Shown in pieces: positions 33,956 to 46,489 of a stretch of 64,000 bases of DNA. The notes beneath the pieces are model-generated. The model saw only the letters and a list, made by a program, of their open reading frames with translations, had not been told where the DNA came from and made no database searches. The stretch lies in NCBI GenBank assembly GCA_964059195.1, contig CAXKWD010000005.1, forward strand, positions 90,347,882 through 90,411,881, in the 5' to 3' direction. The position numbers and the translations under genes were made by a program. Origin of the DNA: Ectobius pallidus. Its lineage: Eukaryota; Arthropoda; Insecta; Blattodea; Ectobiidae. Within the stretch, counting starts at the first letter, position 1; each line of letters starts with the position of its first letter.

Positions 33956-36200
33956 TAATTAAAAATTAAAAATAAGGAACACATAGCAAATGAGTTTAAT
34001 AATTACATTGCTAATATAGGACATAATATTGCGTCTACCATCAGGAAACCAACTTCTGGCACATGTGATTATGGCAGTGACAAGAATTTACAGCAATCTT
34101 CCTCCTTGTTTCTTCTTTCCGATAACAGAAGAATAAATTATTAACACTGTTAGATCACTCAAAAGTAATGTTGCTCCGGGTACTGACAAAATTACAAATA
34201 ACATATTAAAGAATGTAATTAAATATCTGCTTAAACCCCTCGTTTATATTTTCATTTATGCCTTACGCAAGGAATCTTCCCAGATGCCCTTAAAAAGGCT
34301 GCAGTTGTACCGATTTATAGGCCTAAGGCAGTTGACAGAAAATGTCTAAATAACTACAGACCTATAGGCTTATCCTTGCTCTCCAGTTTTTCAAAATTGT
34401 TAGAAAAATGTATAAAAATAGATTAGTGAATTTCCTGTAAAAAAATTATATGCTATGCAAAAATCAGTATAGTTTTAAAAATAACTTCTCTACAGACGAT
34501 TTAATATTTGACGTCACTGGCAAAATCATTCACGACCTAGATCTTGGTTACAAATCTTTAGGCATATCATTAGATCTCAGGAAAGGTTTTGATACTGTTA
34601 ACCACTCATTACTGCTGGATAAATTAGAAGGTATGGGTGGAAGAGGTACTACTATAAACTTATTTCGCTCACGATTTCAGATAACTAGAAATTATGAAAG
34701 TTTCAGTAAGTCCAAAAAAATTAAAACAGGCGTCCCTCAAGGAACAATTCTGGGACCAATTTCATTTTGTTAATATATGTAAATGATTTATTAAAAATAA
34801 ACCTGAAGAAGTACAATGGTGTCTCATGTTCTTATGCTGATGGTACGGTGGTGATCTTCAGTGGATTAACGTGGGAGGATGTCTACAAAAATGCTAATGC
34901 GGGTATAAACCTGACAAAAAAAAGTGGCTGGATTTTAATTTACTTTATCTTAATATAACAAAACCTAATTTAATGCCTTTCTCCTAAACATCTTCTGGAT
35001 TAAAACAATTAAAAACACTTGAACATTTAAAATTAAAAATCCATAACTCCGAACGTGGAGACCTTCCGGTTTGTAAATTTCCTTTTCTTAAGGAATCTAC
35101 AGAAGTGAAATATTTGGGGATTGTTATTGATCAGCATTTGAAATGGGATAAACATATTTTATGTATATAAATATATATATATAATAAATTCCAAAAAATA
35201 TATAAATTTATAAATCTACGTCACTGTATGGCCATTAACACTAGAGTAGTTTATTTAGCCCTAGTTGAATCCATTATTCAGTATGGTAATATTGGATGGG
35301 GAAACGTTAATAAAACTGGTCTTACTCCATTAATTTTATTACAAAAACGCGTAATCAAAATATGTTTTAAAAAACGGCTGGTCTACCCAACTGAACTAAT
35401 CTATTCTGATTTTAATGTATTTAGCATTGACCAAATCTACAGACACTCCTTATTAAAATTCTACCATAAAAATAAGACAAAATTCATAGCTGTAACACAG
35501 CAGTAGACGGAATAAAACTAGTATATTAGTAGAACCCAAATGTTTCACTTCTGCTGGTCTATCACATAGCCTAGCTCGAGTTTCGGTCCTCGTCTGTATA
35601 ATTCTAAAATCATATTACATCCAGTTTTAGCCAAAATGCAGTTATGGAGTCTTTAAATCTAAAATTAAAAAACTCATATAACTTAAATTTTCATCCTTTT
35701 AAAATATGTTTATCTTTTGGTACCTACAACTATCATGATAATTTATTTTTCATTATTATAAGTATTTTTACATCAATTGAGTCATGCCTTTACTCTCAGC
35801 TTTTGTCTTTTCCCCTAATTTGTCTATTTAGTTTTAATGTAATTTTAGGTTTTATATTTCAATAATGTAAAACATTTTCTTTTCATTTTGGTTACTCGTG
35901 ATTGTCATTCCTCTCTAACACATAATGTTTAATATATATGTTTTGCTTTTGATGTATGTTATTTACTATTTGCCTTGTTTTGTGTGTGTATTTGTGTATG
36001 CCATGTGTGTGTGTGTGTGTTTTTGTATGTAGCGTCGCTTTGCCCTGATTTTTTTTTGTTTTCTAATTTCCATTGATCTCTGTTTTCTGTTGCTGAGCTG
36101 AGTTGAGCCCGAGCACGAGCACGAGCTTTTGCTCATTCGGGCATCAGTTATGGATGTATGTTTTATGTTTTACGATGGTAAAAAAATAAATAAATAAAAT
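33956..36200 (+). pseudogene. Degenerate non-LTR retrotransposon (LINE), reverse transcriptase part
   Basis: The copy begins within the region before the RT domain, with KEHIANEFNNYIANIGHNIA (from about 33986). Next come VAPGTDKITNNILKNVIKY (about 34170), NYRPIGLSLLSS after a frameshift, LDLRKGFDTVNHSLLLDKL (catalytic block A, D kept, about 34570), GVPQGTILGP (about 34730) and INDLL followed by YADGTVV. In that last motif the catalytic YADD has become YADG. The C-terminal part reads VYLALVESIIQYGNIGWG (about 35248) and YPTELIYSDFNVFSIDQIYR. Several frameshifts and stops break it. The order is that of Jockey/CR1-type LINE ORF2. The 3' UTR carries a hairpin (about 36107-36145), and the copy ends in an A-rich tail AAAAAAATAAATAAATAAAA near 36180-36200. 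The endonuclease region is absent, so it is 5'-truncated. Confidence 0.88.
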
Positions 36201-36345
36201 GTAAATATAAGCATGGAACTGCCCCCGAGCACGAGCTCCTGCTCTTTTGGGGTGTTAGAACCTTACATATTGTGCATTGTATTTATGAAATTTATGAAAT
36301 TTAAAAAATTATAAATTATTCAATATTATTTATTATCAATTAATT
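36201..36345 (+). repeat. Second LINE 3' end next to the first
   Basis: Immediately after the A-rich tail of the preceding LINE is another copy of the hairpin (CCCCCGAGCACGAGC...GCTCTTTTGGGG, about 36221-36251). An AT-rich stretch with ATGAAATTTATGAAATTTAA follows. It may be a tandem 3' end or a later insertion into the first tail. Confidence 0.45.
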
Positions 36346-36764
36346 ATTTAATACAAACAATATCAGCTAGGACATGCTATAGACTGAGTGATCCCACCCT
36401 TAATGCTGAAGTTTACACCCCACTAAGTGTGTTCGTTATAGACTACTCTAGACAGGCCGTAATTTTATTTTGTTTTACTTTACCACATCTTCTTAATAGT
36501 CTACTAACTTAATCTGCTTAATCCCACATTCATGCATTTTTACTATGTGTGAATAGTGGTGACCACACCGGATACCCGAAGCATGCTTTGTGGTAAAATA
36601 GTAATTGTAATCTCTAATTACTTTTAAATTGTTGAAAAGGTTTTAAGATGTACACTGCTACATTGGCATGCGGTTTGTCCTGTCCACTACTGAAACCAAT
36701 TGCGGCTTTTCACGAAGTGCAGTCATCTGAATGGTTTTTAAATTTAGATTATTTTACTCATTTA

Positions 36765-37120
36765 GGCCACCGCTATGGCGTAGGGGATGCGTTCGCTCTT
36801 TTCACGCAGGGGCCGGGTTCGATTCTTGGTCGGGATAAGTTTTCGGGTTTTTCCTCACCTTGTAGACGGATGTTGGTGAACTTTAAGATCTTGTGGTTCC
36901 TGGACATCGCCTGGCCGTCGAAATGAGTGTAGCTTATCTTGTTCTATATGTTCTCGGAGGTGGCTCCGGCATTGGGCTGATTAGCCATCCGGGGAGACCT
37001 CCATGTCCTTGTCTGGTCAAGAAAGTATGTAAGTTATGTAATCCCATGGTAATCCTTCTCCCGACAGGTCGCAGTCCTGTAAGGCCTGGGTGGCGTAGGC
37101 CGCATAAACGTTCATTTCTT
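36765..37120 (+). repeat. tRNA-derived SINE, family B, copy 3
   Basis: The head keeps an A-box (TGGCGTAGGGGATGCG) and a B-box (GGGTTCGATTCTTGGTCGGG). The body blocks TTTTTCCTCACC, GGCATTGGGCTGATTAGCC and CGACAGGTCGCAGTCCTGTA match copies 1 and 2, with a deletion in the middle. No clear TSD was found. Confidence 0.85.
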
Positions 37121-37374
37121 TTGGGTAAATTGCGAAACTGATAATTATTATTTTAATTTTATTTTGTTCAGTAGTGTTTTACAAAGGTCTGGAGGAATTT
37201 TTGAATGAATTAGCATAGATTTCAATTGTCGAAAAAGGCACAAGTTGGCTACATATTTCTACTAAATGTTAAGACAGAACCAAGGTAATAAACTCTTCTA
37301 AATCTAAAGTAAAGTTTATGAAATAACCTAACGTTCAAAAGATATTGGAAGTCTACATGCTGGTCAATTTTGTC

Positions 37375-37520
37375 TACTCTTGTGGCTCAAGCGTTAGAGT
37401 CTGATACTTTAGGTTCCAATCCCGGTTGAAGCTAATTTTTTCTTCAGATTTTTGCACATGTCGGGCATAACTGTGAAAACTTAATCCACTGATGGATCCT
37501 TGAATTCATCTCGTCCTTAT
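37375..37520 (+). repeat. Probable tRNA-derived SINE
   Basis: The A-box-like GTGGCTCAAGCGTTAGAGTC and B-box-like AGGTTCCAATCCCGG are about 35 bp apart, as in a tRNA. An unrelated body (GCACATGTCGGGCATAACTG) follows. No TSD or second copy was found. Confidence 0.5.
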
Positions 37521-38103
37521 TTCATAATTCTAAAGCTTAGCCTATATCATTCTATAGTCTATAGAAGGGACTCTGCAAGAAAATAACGCAAAGCAGATTT
37601 TGAGTGTGGAGAAGAGTAGCCTACCAATAAACAAATCACAAATTCTGCAGGTTCGAAAACTGAAGCAAAATAGTAGAATAATAGGTTAATTCTTGAATTC
37701 GGTGTAGTGGCAACCTATGTTGCATGAAGGGATTTATTCTCATTGCATGTGCACACCCGGGCCTTTTTCGGACGTAACCCCCGAATGACTTCCTTCGGAG
37801 AACATCTGTCGATCCCCAATCTTATATTACTGCATGTTCACCTAAGGGGTTCCTAGACAAAATTACCCGCCACATTTTCCCTAACGTTTTCTTCCTCTTC
37901 AACGGGTTCTTTCATATATAATAGTAGCCTATATAGGCTATTTCTCATCCCTACTAGTCTTGATGCAATCACTCTGGCTATAAGTCTGCGATGGCGATAA
38001 GTTAGATAGGCCTACTTAACCTTTCTCTCACTAGCGGACATTGAAATATCTTTCTCGCGCCATTTTATTTCTAAACTTGCATTTTTGTTTTGCGGTTACA
38101 ATA
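37521..38103. other. Non-coding DNA
   Basis: No gene or recognised repeat; moderately GC-rich around 37740-37900. Confidence 0.4.
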
Positions 38104-38111
38104 GCCCATGA

Positions 38112-39106
38112 CAGCGTCGAAGCTAGAAAATAATTTCGGAGAGGGTCGAAAATGCCGGGGGGTTTGGGGGCATGGAATACCCCCCAGGAGATGGAAGGTA
38201 TGAGGGTCCACCCCCGTAAAATTTTAAATACAGTATACAGGGTGTTAATAAATAACACCGAAATAGTTTACCTGTGTATAGAGGGGACATAGACAAGCAT
38301 CTTTTATTAAGAGATTTTTGCTCTATGGATTCAATTTTTCCTGTTACAGCATAAAATCTCCCAGGGCTTGGCCGCCACTGACTTCTAACATTAGAAAAAA
38401 AATGCAAAACAAAGGAACTTCGCTGTTAACACTGTAGTGAGTAGTTATGAATAAAAAAAAAAGACTAATGCAGTGGCGACCGACCAGTCATGTGATTAGT
38501 CTGTAAATTTGGAAGATTATGGAAACACTAAATTATGATATAGCTGTTGACGAATGATTAAGAGTCAGATTTTTATCGATCACTAGGAAGGCATGAAGTC
38601 AATTTAATGAACATTTTAACCCTTTTTCGCTACATTATTGAGTTATGAACACCAAATTGTAATGACTTTAATGCACTGTAGCATACACATTTTACGTCGT
38701 AGAGCAAAAATCTCCTAATAAAAGTTGCTTGTCCCCTCTATATACAGGTAAAATATTTCGGTGTTATTTATTAACATCCTGTATAACTAATGAAATCACG
38801 TTTTACGCTATTTTGGCATTGAAAAACTAGTTAGCAATTTTTGTTACTATATTCTAAGACATGCCAACTGAAACAAGAAATCGTTACCTAACTTCAACAC
38901 CTATTAGTATTTATAAGAAAAGTTTAATAACACATGGAACATTGGAAATAATACGCCTACATTTACAAGTTCAGTATTTTATTGTGAAATAAAATAATAA
39001 TTAAATATTTGACAAAATGGAACTTAAATAATTTAAATAGAATTTTACGAGTAGGTTTTGATTTTGGGGAATCCGGACCCTTGGAACCCCCTTTCCTACG
39101 CCACTG
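38112..39106. mobile_element. hAT-like element interrupted by a second transposon
   Basis: The left end CAGCGTCGAAGCTAGAAAAT and the right end ...TTTCCTACGCCACTG form imperfect inverted repeats (CAG...CG...AG against CTACGCCACTG). The 8-bp flanks are GCCCATGA (38104-38111) and GCCTATGA (39107-39114), with one mismatch. G-rich tracts next to the left end (GCCGGGGGGTTTGGGGGCA) mirror the C-rich tract before the right end (GGAACCCCCTTTCC). Removing the insertion at 38236-38783 leaves about 447 bp with no coding potential. The hAT assignment rests mainly on the TSD length. Confidence 0.65.
38236..38783. mobile_element. Nested mariner-like MITE with about 100-bp TIRs
   Basis: The left end is TACAGGGTGTTAATAAATAA and the right end ...TTATTTATTAACATCCTGTA. 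Inverted homology continues inward for about 100 bp through AACACCGAAATA, GAGGGGACA and GAGATTTTTGCTCTA. TA dinucleotides flank both ends (38234-38235 and 38784-38785). It is 548 bp with no transposase frame. It lies inside the hAT-like element and so inserted later. Confidence 0.85.
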
Positions 39107-39114
39107 GCCTATGA

Positions 39115-40094
39115 CATAGCCTACTTGCAATAAGCTAACGTTAATCCCTTCGGGAGAGGTTCGCAGGATTGCATTCGGGGAAACTCGTACACTATTGTTG
39201 AAAAATCTAAATTAAAATCTCTAAAGTCGTTTTATATCGATATTGCTTTGTCCGAGCATCTCAGTGAAAAATACTACAGCCAGTCTTTTGTTTGTTATCG
39301 TGTGTGTTGGGGTGCAACCCCATCTTCATAAGCAGTTTGATGAAGATCTGTTTATCTAATGGGACACTAACTAGCACGGGCGCTGCGCTCCGTTGGCTCA
39401 GAACACTTGGCGTCCCTCAGGACTTCTCCCCCTGCCCTGAGGGCTACATGATACCCAGAATCCGCAGTGTTGTTATACGCTGAGACCACATCTTGACCCA
39501 CCGCCACCCTTGATCCAGACCCGGCATCAGAATTTTATTTTAAGCTAAACAGTGTTTTTTACGGTTTGTCTCCAAAACTCATTTTACTCGTACATAAGTT
39601 ATGCCTAATTTACAACAGTCAGTAGAGAACTACGACGAGACATAGACTGTATAACGCATGCATTAGGCCTGAAACTGAGGTTCGTTGTTAAATTCCACTC
39701 CTTGTTATGTCTGGAACGATTCCAGGCTAAACATTTCTTTCTGTTATTAACTCGTAGGCCTACTGGATGTGTATGATTTAAATTATGCTCACATCTATTC
39801 GAAAAAAACAGCCTCATCCTAGAAAACCTAAAAGAGTAGGTTCATTTTTTTTTAGTATATTAAAAGCAACGGACGGACAGAAAACATAGTAAGCTTACGT
39901 TACTATGAATTTCCAAAGCCTTCTTCAGAGTAAACAAGTACCATTAAGAATATGGTAGTGATGAGAGAATAGAGAGTTTACCTTCGACACCTGGGCCCGG
40001 ATTGAAACTCGATAGAACCACGTGGAACTTCTGGTGGACAAAATAAGACTGGGACTGGATTTCACAGGGTTCTCCCATTTTCCTAAGATATGTA
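39115..40094. other. Non-coding DNA with minor GC-rich patches
   Basis: The 39290-39540 stretch is GC-richer and has a 63-codon open frame without a recognised motif. From 39985 to 40094 there is a tRNA-like GGCCCGGATTGAAACTCGAT that may be the altered 5' part of the SINE that follows. Confidence 0.35.
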
Positions 40095-40258
40095 ATTCTA
40101 CCACAGAAATTAGTATCAGCAGCAATCCTGGAGTAAAGGCGGTCGGTGCATAAGACTGACAACCTTACACATTCATGAGCCGAATGTCTGAAATTTGGGA
40201 AACTCAATTCCTGGAACTCTTAGAGCCCCTACGGCTCTTTAGACGTTCTTTACTTTAC
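40095..40258 (+). repeat. SINE family C fragment (diverged 3' part)
   Basis: GCAATCCTGGAGTAAAGGCG, CGGTGCATAAGACTGACAAC, GAGCCGAATGTCTGAAATTT and TTCCTGGAACTCTTAGAGCC follow in the order of the full SINE at 42565-42869. The 5' sequence differs from that copy, so this may be another subfamily or a chimaera. Confidence 0.75.
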
Positions 40259-42564
40259 TATATCAGTATCATTCTACTATTGCTCCGACTTCAAAAAAGT
40301 CAATGGCCGAGTTTGCAATAAAAAATACGTCAATGAAATAGTAAACTTCGGCCTACTGGTTTGACGATTGTCTTTTTTCAATTTCGATGTGACACTGCAG
40401 TAGTACGAATTGTGAGGAGATACTAAGGGGGCATTTACCATAGTGCGACGTGGTACCTAGATGCATGCTGCATGCTACTTGTTTAAAATACCAAATAAAC
40501 AAGTTGAAGTCTTCGCATGGAAGTAGCGTGGCAATAGTGTTGGTCACAGAGTGTGACATTAATTTCTTTAGACGGATTTTCTTAATTTATGCTATGTTAA
40601 TCGGGATTACTCGTGCATGCTGTGATGCCTTTTCAGCTGTTCAATAATTGTTAAGAAATTCAAATCATAGGCCTATTTACCTAGTGTAGCTGTAGATTAT
40701 ACCTAAAATGAGCGATTTAACATAGAATTCGTTCAAACCGTGGAAAAGTATCCATGCAAGTATGATACGATATTGAAGGAATACAGCAGTCGAAACTGGT
40801 CCTCTCCAAATGGAGGAAAGGATCAGTTTCAAGACGTATACGATTCCATGTAAACGCTAGCGAACTCAATCCTGGTGCGCAGTCATAGCGTAGGCCTACA
40901 CCCGCACAGCGTTCGTCATTTGTTCTGTCAGCTGATCGTCAGTTTAATTAAAAAACACTCATTCACATTAAAATATTAATATTATTAAGTAACTTGTTAT
41001 GCCCTAATTTGTTTATGGTGTCTTGAAATTATTAATAGAACACATACTTTTTAATATTTTTATTCATGGAATCAACACGGCAATTGTATAGGCCTACTCA
41101 GGTTAGCCACACAAATAGCAATTTATAACCAAGATAGTCAATAGTACAATACATCTCAATACACTCCCAGAACTTGCCATGTAAACAGGAAACGTAGCCT
41201 ATTGAGCTGGGATCGGATTCAGATAGATTTCAATCCCGCATGTAACGTGGGAAGTAATTCACAACACATTCTTATGTCTACGGTCTTCATAGTTACAGTA
41301 TACCATAGCTTAATGCTCACCGTCTCATTTAATTGCTTATTTTTAATACTTAGACTAGCCTATAAGTATCAATTCTTTCAAAGCAAGACTAATAATAACA
41401 TATTCTCTGTCGACTGTATCAATGCTAAATTTTCTTTGAACCTACTTAGTCTGGATTTGTGAAAATTTAGATAAAGCCATAATAAATTTTAGAACAAACA
41501 GAGATTCAGAGAATTCCTATAATTGCGAAGATAATGTAAGTTATTTATTGATTATTGATTGTAGAATGTGATTAGATGATATTATAGTCTTGGCCCGCTA
41601 CTGAAATAAAAATGTAAAATTAGAAGATCGATTAGACCTATAGCTATTTTTTAAATTTATTTACAGCATGCTCCATTACAATAATATGTAATACTACATG
41701 CACTAAAATTAATATATAATCTTTTTAATACATCAATTAAAATCAAGAAACCACATTTCAATGTACCAGCACATATTTTCCATTATGGATATTACGTCTT
41801 CAATATGTCGAAATTGATTTTATTCGTGAGCTATTTTTTGTTTATTGCTACTACAGTACCAAATAATAACAGGGAGTTACATAATTATTAAATAACTTAT
41901 ACATTTTTTCTCGAATTAGTACTACTTAAACATTCCGCGTTAACTCCACACATACTCTGTAGGACCATCGAAGCCTGTGTGCGTACTTCACTAAGCCGCG
42001 ATTTTGCCCTAAAATAACATAATAATATCGGCTTTCTCCACGCCTTTGAGCACTGCAGCAGAAGTGGAATAAAAAGTGAGGTTACGTCATGGGCCAGAAG
42101 TTGTTGAAATCAGAATAAGGCGGAGAGGGTAAAATAACAAACGGGTAACAAAAACAAGTTACGGAAATATTAAAATAAAAAGTTCTAAAATATGAATCTA
42201 GATAGACTAACTCGGCATTTTTGTGTAAGTTTTACAATAAATCTGGGATAATTGGCAGATAACCAGCTGCTGATTCTGTGGGTTTGGTCAACACACCGCA
42301 AGCATTTATAGTATAGCCGACAAACGTTTTTCCGAGGTGGCTGGAGTAAAACTCACAACGTTATCACCGCGCCTGCGCCGAGAAAAGAGGCCGATCCAGT
42401 TTCTCTCCATTGCGCATAATCTAGCATGGAGGTGAGTTGCCACACACATAGAGAATTCTCTCCGAATTACTTATTATCAAAAACTTCTTACCAATATTTT
42501 CCACACGTAAACATAACAAAACAATACTAACACTTAGTAATATTCCCTTGTAAATATATTTTCA
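40259..42564. other. Non-coding DNA, nothing firm
   Basis: Several short frames show no recognisable domains. The GC-rich patch at 42355-42440 ends in ATGGAG|GTGAGT, which resembles a short first exon followed by a splice donor, but nothing supports transcription. Confidence 0.35.
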
Positions 42565-42869
42565 GGGTACGCCGTAGCGTAGTGGTCGAGGCGCTGCGCT
42601 ACAAACCGAAGGTCGCGGGCTCGATTCCCGATGAGGTCGTTGGAGTTTTTCAGTTGGTCTAATCCTTCTGTTGGTACTATGGCCCTGGGGTCGACTCAGC
42701 CTCTAACAGAAATAAGTACCAGATGCAATCCTCGGAGTAAAGGCGGCCGGTGCGTAAGGCTGAAAACCTTACCACCTTCACGTGCCGAATGTCCAAAAGC
42801 TGGGAACCTGAACCTCCTGGAACCCTCTGGGCCTCCATGGCCTGTATAGGGATCCCTTCACTTTACTTT
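42565..42869 (+). repeat. tRNA-derived SINE, family C, full copy with TSD
   Basis: The head has an A-box (TAGCGTAGTGGTCGAG) and a B-box (GGGCTCGATTCCCGATGAGG). The body is shared with 27720-27926 and 40095-40258. Flanking direct repeats are AAATATATTTTCA (42552-42564) and AAATATGTTTTCA (42870-42882), 12 of 13 bases identical. It is 305 bp. The 72-codon open frame inside it is incidental. Confidence 0.9.
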
Positions 42870-42882
42870 AAATATGTTTTCA

Positions 42883-43789
42883 ACTAAGTTTTGAACATTA
42901 CCTTATTATGTGTACCCATCACCGAGTGAAAGAAGTACAGAGAGCAAATGATAAACAAAAACATAAAAAATCATTCTGACTCATGAGTAGCTCAGTTTAT
43001 TATGAATTGCCTTAAGCCTATTGTAATAAATTTTCAATCAAATAAATATCCATAGCAGAAACCTGTGTGATTTAGTCTGAAATTTCTGGCTCGATAAAGA
43101 CCTCAAACCAATATGAACCCTCCAAAATATTCTAAAAGCGCCAATAAAAACGACTTCCAATTGGCTTATATATCAATAGCCCTGTCTCTTCTCGTATCGC
43201 CCTTGCTGAAACGAAATAAGTGTAACTAACTTCAGTTCAGCCGTAGTACAATGCTGGGTAAAAAGCCATAGGCCTACGGTTACCAGCAGCCCAGTACCGT
43301 TCACCAGTGTGCCTTCCTTCCTTCCTTCTTCCTTTCTCCTTTGTTACTCTTTCTAATTTTGACTTAATTATAACAAACGATGAATACCCCACCGTAAGTC
43401 CAATTGGCGCACGAAAGGTTGTTAGCCTATATTATAATAATGTCTTCTTATTTTTGGAAGATCTTTCCAATTTTACTGTTTTTTATTAATCATAACCAAT
43501 TTTGATTTCAGTTCCAGAAAAATCAATCAATCATACGATAGTTTGAACACGAGTCTCGAACAGAAACAAGCTTGATAAATGGGCTTACTAAGGACATATA
43601 AAAGCATAATAAGTTATTCATAATTCTGTTTCAGTAGGCCTTATAACAAAATCTGTAAAATGAAGTTAATTTTCTGGTAACATTATAAATTTATATTTTT
43701 AATTTTGGGCTTTGTAAACACGGCTAACCTTTTTTCTTCAATATTTAATTTTTATGCTATGTATGTAATATCTCTGTTTCTCTAAAATA
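42883..43789. other. AT-rich non-coding DNA
   Basis: A short CTTC-rich tract lies at 43310-43340. No gene was seen. Confidence 0.45.
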
Positions 43790-43928
43790 TAATTCATTTC
43801 TAGCCCTTAAACACGAGCTTTGCTCATCTGGGAGAAAAAAAATGTTTTCATTTACCGTAGGCTATATCTTGCAAAATATTTTTTTTACATGTACATCTGT
43901 ATTTCTGTAATAAAAATAAAAAAATCTC
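43790..43928 (+). repeat. LINE 3' end remnant with hairpin
   Basis: CCCTTAAACACGAGCTTTGC followed by TCATCTGGGA at about 43804-43833 forms a GAGC/GCTC hairpin like those at other LINE ends. It is followed by an A-rich tail TAATAAAAATAAAAAAA near 43908-43924. No coding part remains. Confidence 0.5.
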
Positions 43929-45815
43929 TAGAAATTTATCAGGTTTAATGCATCTAATATTTTGAGTAGCCTACCTAATTACAAAAGAAAAACTACTTCA
44001 GTCGTTTTATAGGCTATACTGTCAGATATTTTCGGTCAAACATTAAATGCTGTCGACAGAAAATATTACATTATCGTTAAACTATGAATAATGTGTTAGT
44101 TTGCAAGTCGATAGAACAATGTGATTCAGGCTATCTTTAAATCACTTTTTACTAAATCAAATACGTTCTATAACGAACTTCAGAAAAATTTCAAATTCCG
44201 TTTTTAGATAATTTTTATGTTTTTTTTTGCGTTAATTTTAGGCTAAGTTTATGTACAAAAGTTATTTTGACTGGTATTTTCAGAACTGCATGCACGGTAG
44301 ACCCACAGGGAAAATTAAAATAAATAGCCGGAATAGTTCTCCAAAACAGCTTGGCAAAGAGAATATAGCCTAATCAGAAAAATGTACGGTATAGAGCATA
44401 TAAGACAAAACTTCAGGTGGAAATGATAATGAATAATTATACACGACAACTAAACAATTTTTAGAAAATAAGTATTGCCATTTAGAACGACCTTCTTACT
44501 TCTGAAAAACTTTTATTTTGATTGTGTTAAATTTGTTACTGTCTAATCTCTACAGAGTTGTATCAAACTTCATTATAAAAAAATATCACTTCTTCATACA
44601 TCATTTGGTTAGTGGATTTTTTTTGTAACCTAGTTCGCTTTCCTATGAAAGAAACTTTATTGTATACCTATGGTTATTACTGTTATTGACAATAATGATA
44701 AAAATAACAATAACAACAATTTTGACTAAGTTAAGACCCACACGTGAAGCAATATGAACACTCAAAAGCAAAAGCTCATCGATAACATCTCACTGCCTGC
44801 AAAAACGCATTTGGCATGAATGAAATAAATTATATCTGTGTTGAAGTTAATGACTGAGTGAGAAGAACTAAACTACCATCCTTGCATTAAGCTAGGTTAT
44901 GGTTTGTGTCTTCTGATTTGCGGAATAGAAGTACGTGCAAAGTTTAAAAACTATCACCGGCGATAAAATGTGTACCTGTTGTAGTAGAAGTGATTTATTA
45001 TTGGTTTGTCTTTGTCGTCAGTAAGTTTATAGCAAATAATCTTCCCACAACAGTGCTAGACGGACTTGCTACTTTTGACGTCCATTTCCTACCGACTTCC
45101 GTCACTTCAGATTACGTCTATTTTTAGGCAGGTGATTGGCTAGGGAGCTGACAGTTTATAAACTTAATGTTGGAATAAGTATATGCCTTTATTGCATAGT
45201 CTATTGTTTTAATTTCTTTGATGCCTTAACTAAATCATATGAATCCATCTTAGTAATAATACTTCTGCTGATTCATGGATTTGTATCATGGTCTTCCTTA
45301 ACCTTTTCATTGCTACAATCGTATAAATGCATTGCCTTAAAATTGTATAAAAACAGAGATTAAGATTAATATAGCAAATCTTTACGCAGAATGTGAAGAT
45401 TTCTATCCATGTATTAGGACTGTCATTTATGAAATACCCCTATTGCATGGAAATTGTCCCCATTCATTTTATGATTTCAGCTTCAATCTGATTAATGCCT
45501 TATTAGTAGACCTAGGGACCTTTTTCTTGGGGGGGGGTAAGATTAAATGACTGATTATGCTGTTAACATCGTTCCAGTACGTGGGTATTTCGCGAAATAA
45601 AATATTTTATACGATTATCCTTACGAGGATGCTAGGTACCCTGCACGCTGTTTTTTTGTAGAACCACGAAAATTAGCCATTTCTTAAGTTATAATGTTCT
45701 TTAAAGCCTATAGAATTCATATATATACTCAATTTGTTGTTAAAAAATATGCAAAATGAAAGAAAAATGGTTAAGAATTGGGCATTTATGTAAGCTAAAA
45801 TGGCGTAGGCCTAAT
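43929..45815. other. AT-rich non-coding DNA
   Basis: No gene was recognised. A run of ten G lies at 45529-45538. The 75-codon open frame at 45136-45363 is hydrophobic but has no family signature. Confidence 0.45.
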
Positions 45816-45842
45816 TAATAATAATAATAAAAATAAAAAATT

Positions 45843-45873
<31 letters not shown>

Positions 45874-45876
45874 ACG
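45816..45876. repeat. AAT/ATT microsatellite
   Basis: AATAATAATAATAAAAAT passes into about nine ATT units, self-complementary around the junction. Confidence 0.95.
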
Positions 45877-46489
45877 GTTTTGTTTTATCTGGCAGTGTTA
45901 AAACCTTGAGGCCTTCTCTTCCACTCAACCAGATAGGCTTATAAAAATTAATATTACATAGTTCAAATAATTCTTTTACAATAATTTCAAAATTCATACA
46001 ATATTTTAATTTGATTAGGCCTAACGGTAAAATAATGTACGATAAAGAAACGAAACGAAAAATTGTATAATATGGACCATACGGTGACCACAGAGGTGAA
46101 GAAATAATAAAAGGAATGCCAATTAAATAAAAATAATATTAATAATAATGATAATATACTAATAACGTCCAAGTTAGTTAGATTAATAACTTATGAATAC
46201 GGTCCGAATTTTTAGGTTTTTAAAAACCCTGCATTAGTTTTTTTAAACATATTAAAATAGTTTTATTTTAGTTTTTTTACCATTTTTAGAATTATTTTTT
46301 TTACTTTAATATATACAATAAACACAATATTTAAACAAACATATTAATTTAATTTTGCCTACAATTTCCACGGCTCTGAACCACGAAACTATACGACAAT
46401 TATTTGCTTTATTTTCTACAGTTTATAGAAAACAATTAATTTTAGAACTACCCCTGCCATTTCCAACTCCATCACATAAACTGAACAAG

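Noticed and set aside
39292..39483. Open frame with VPQDFSP reminiscent of the RT motif GVPQG
   Set aside because: The surrounding RT blocks are missing and the following residues do not match the LINE pattern.
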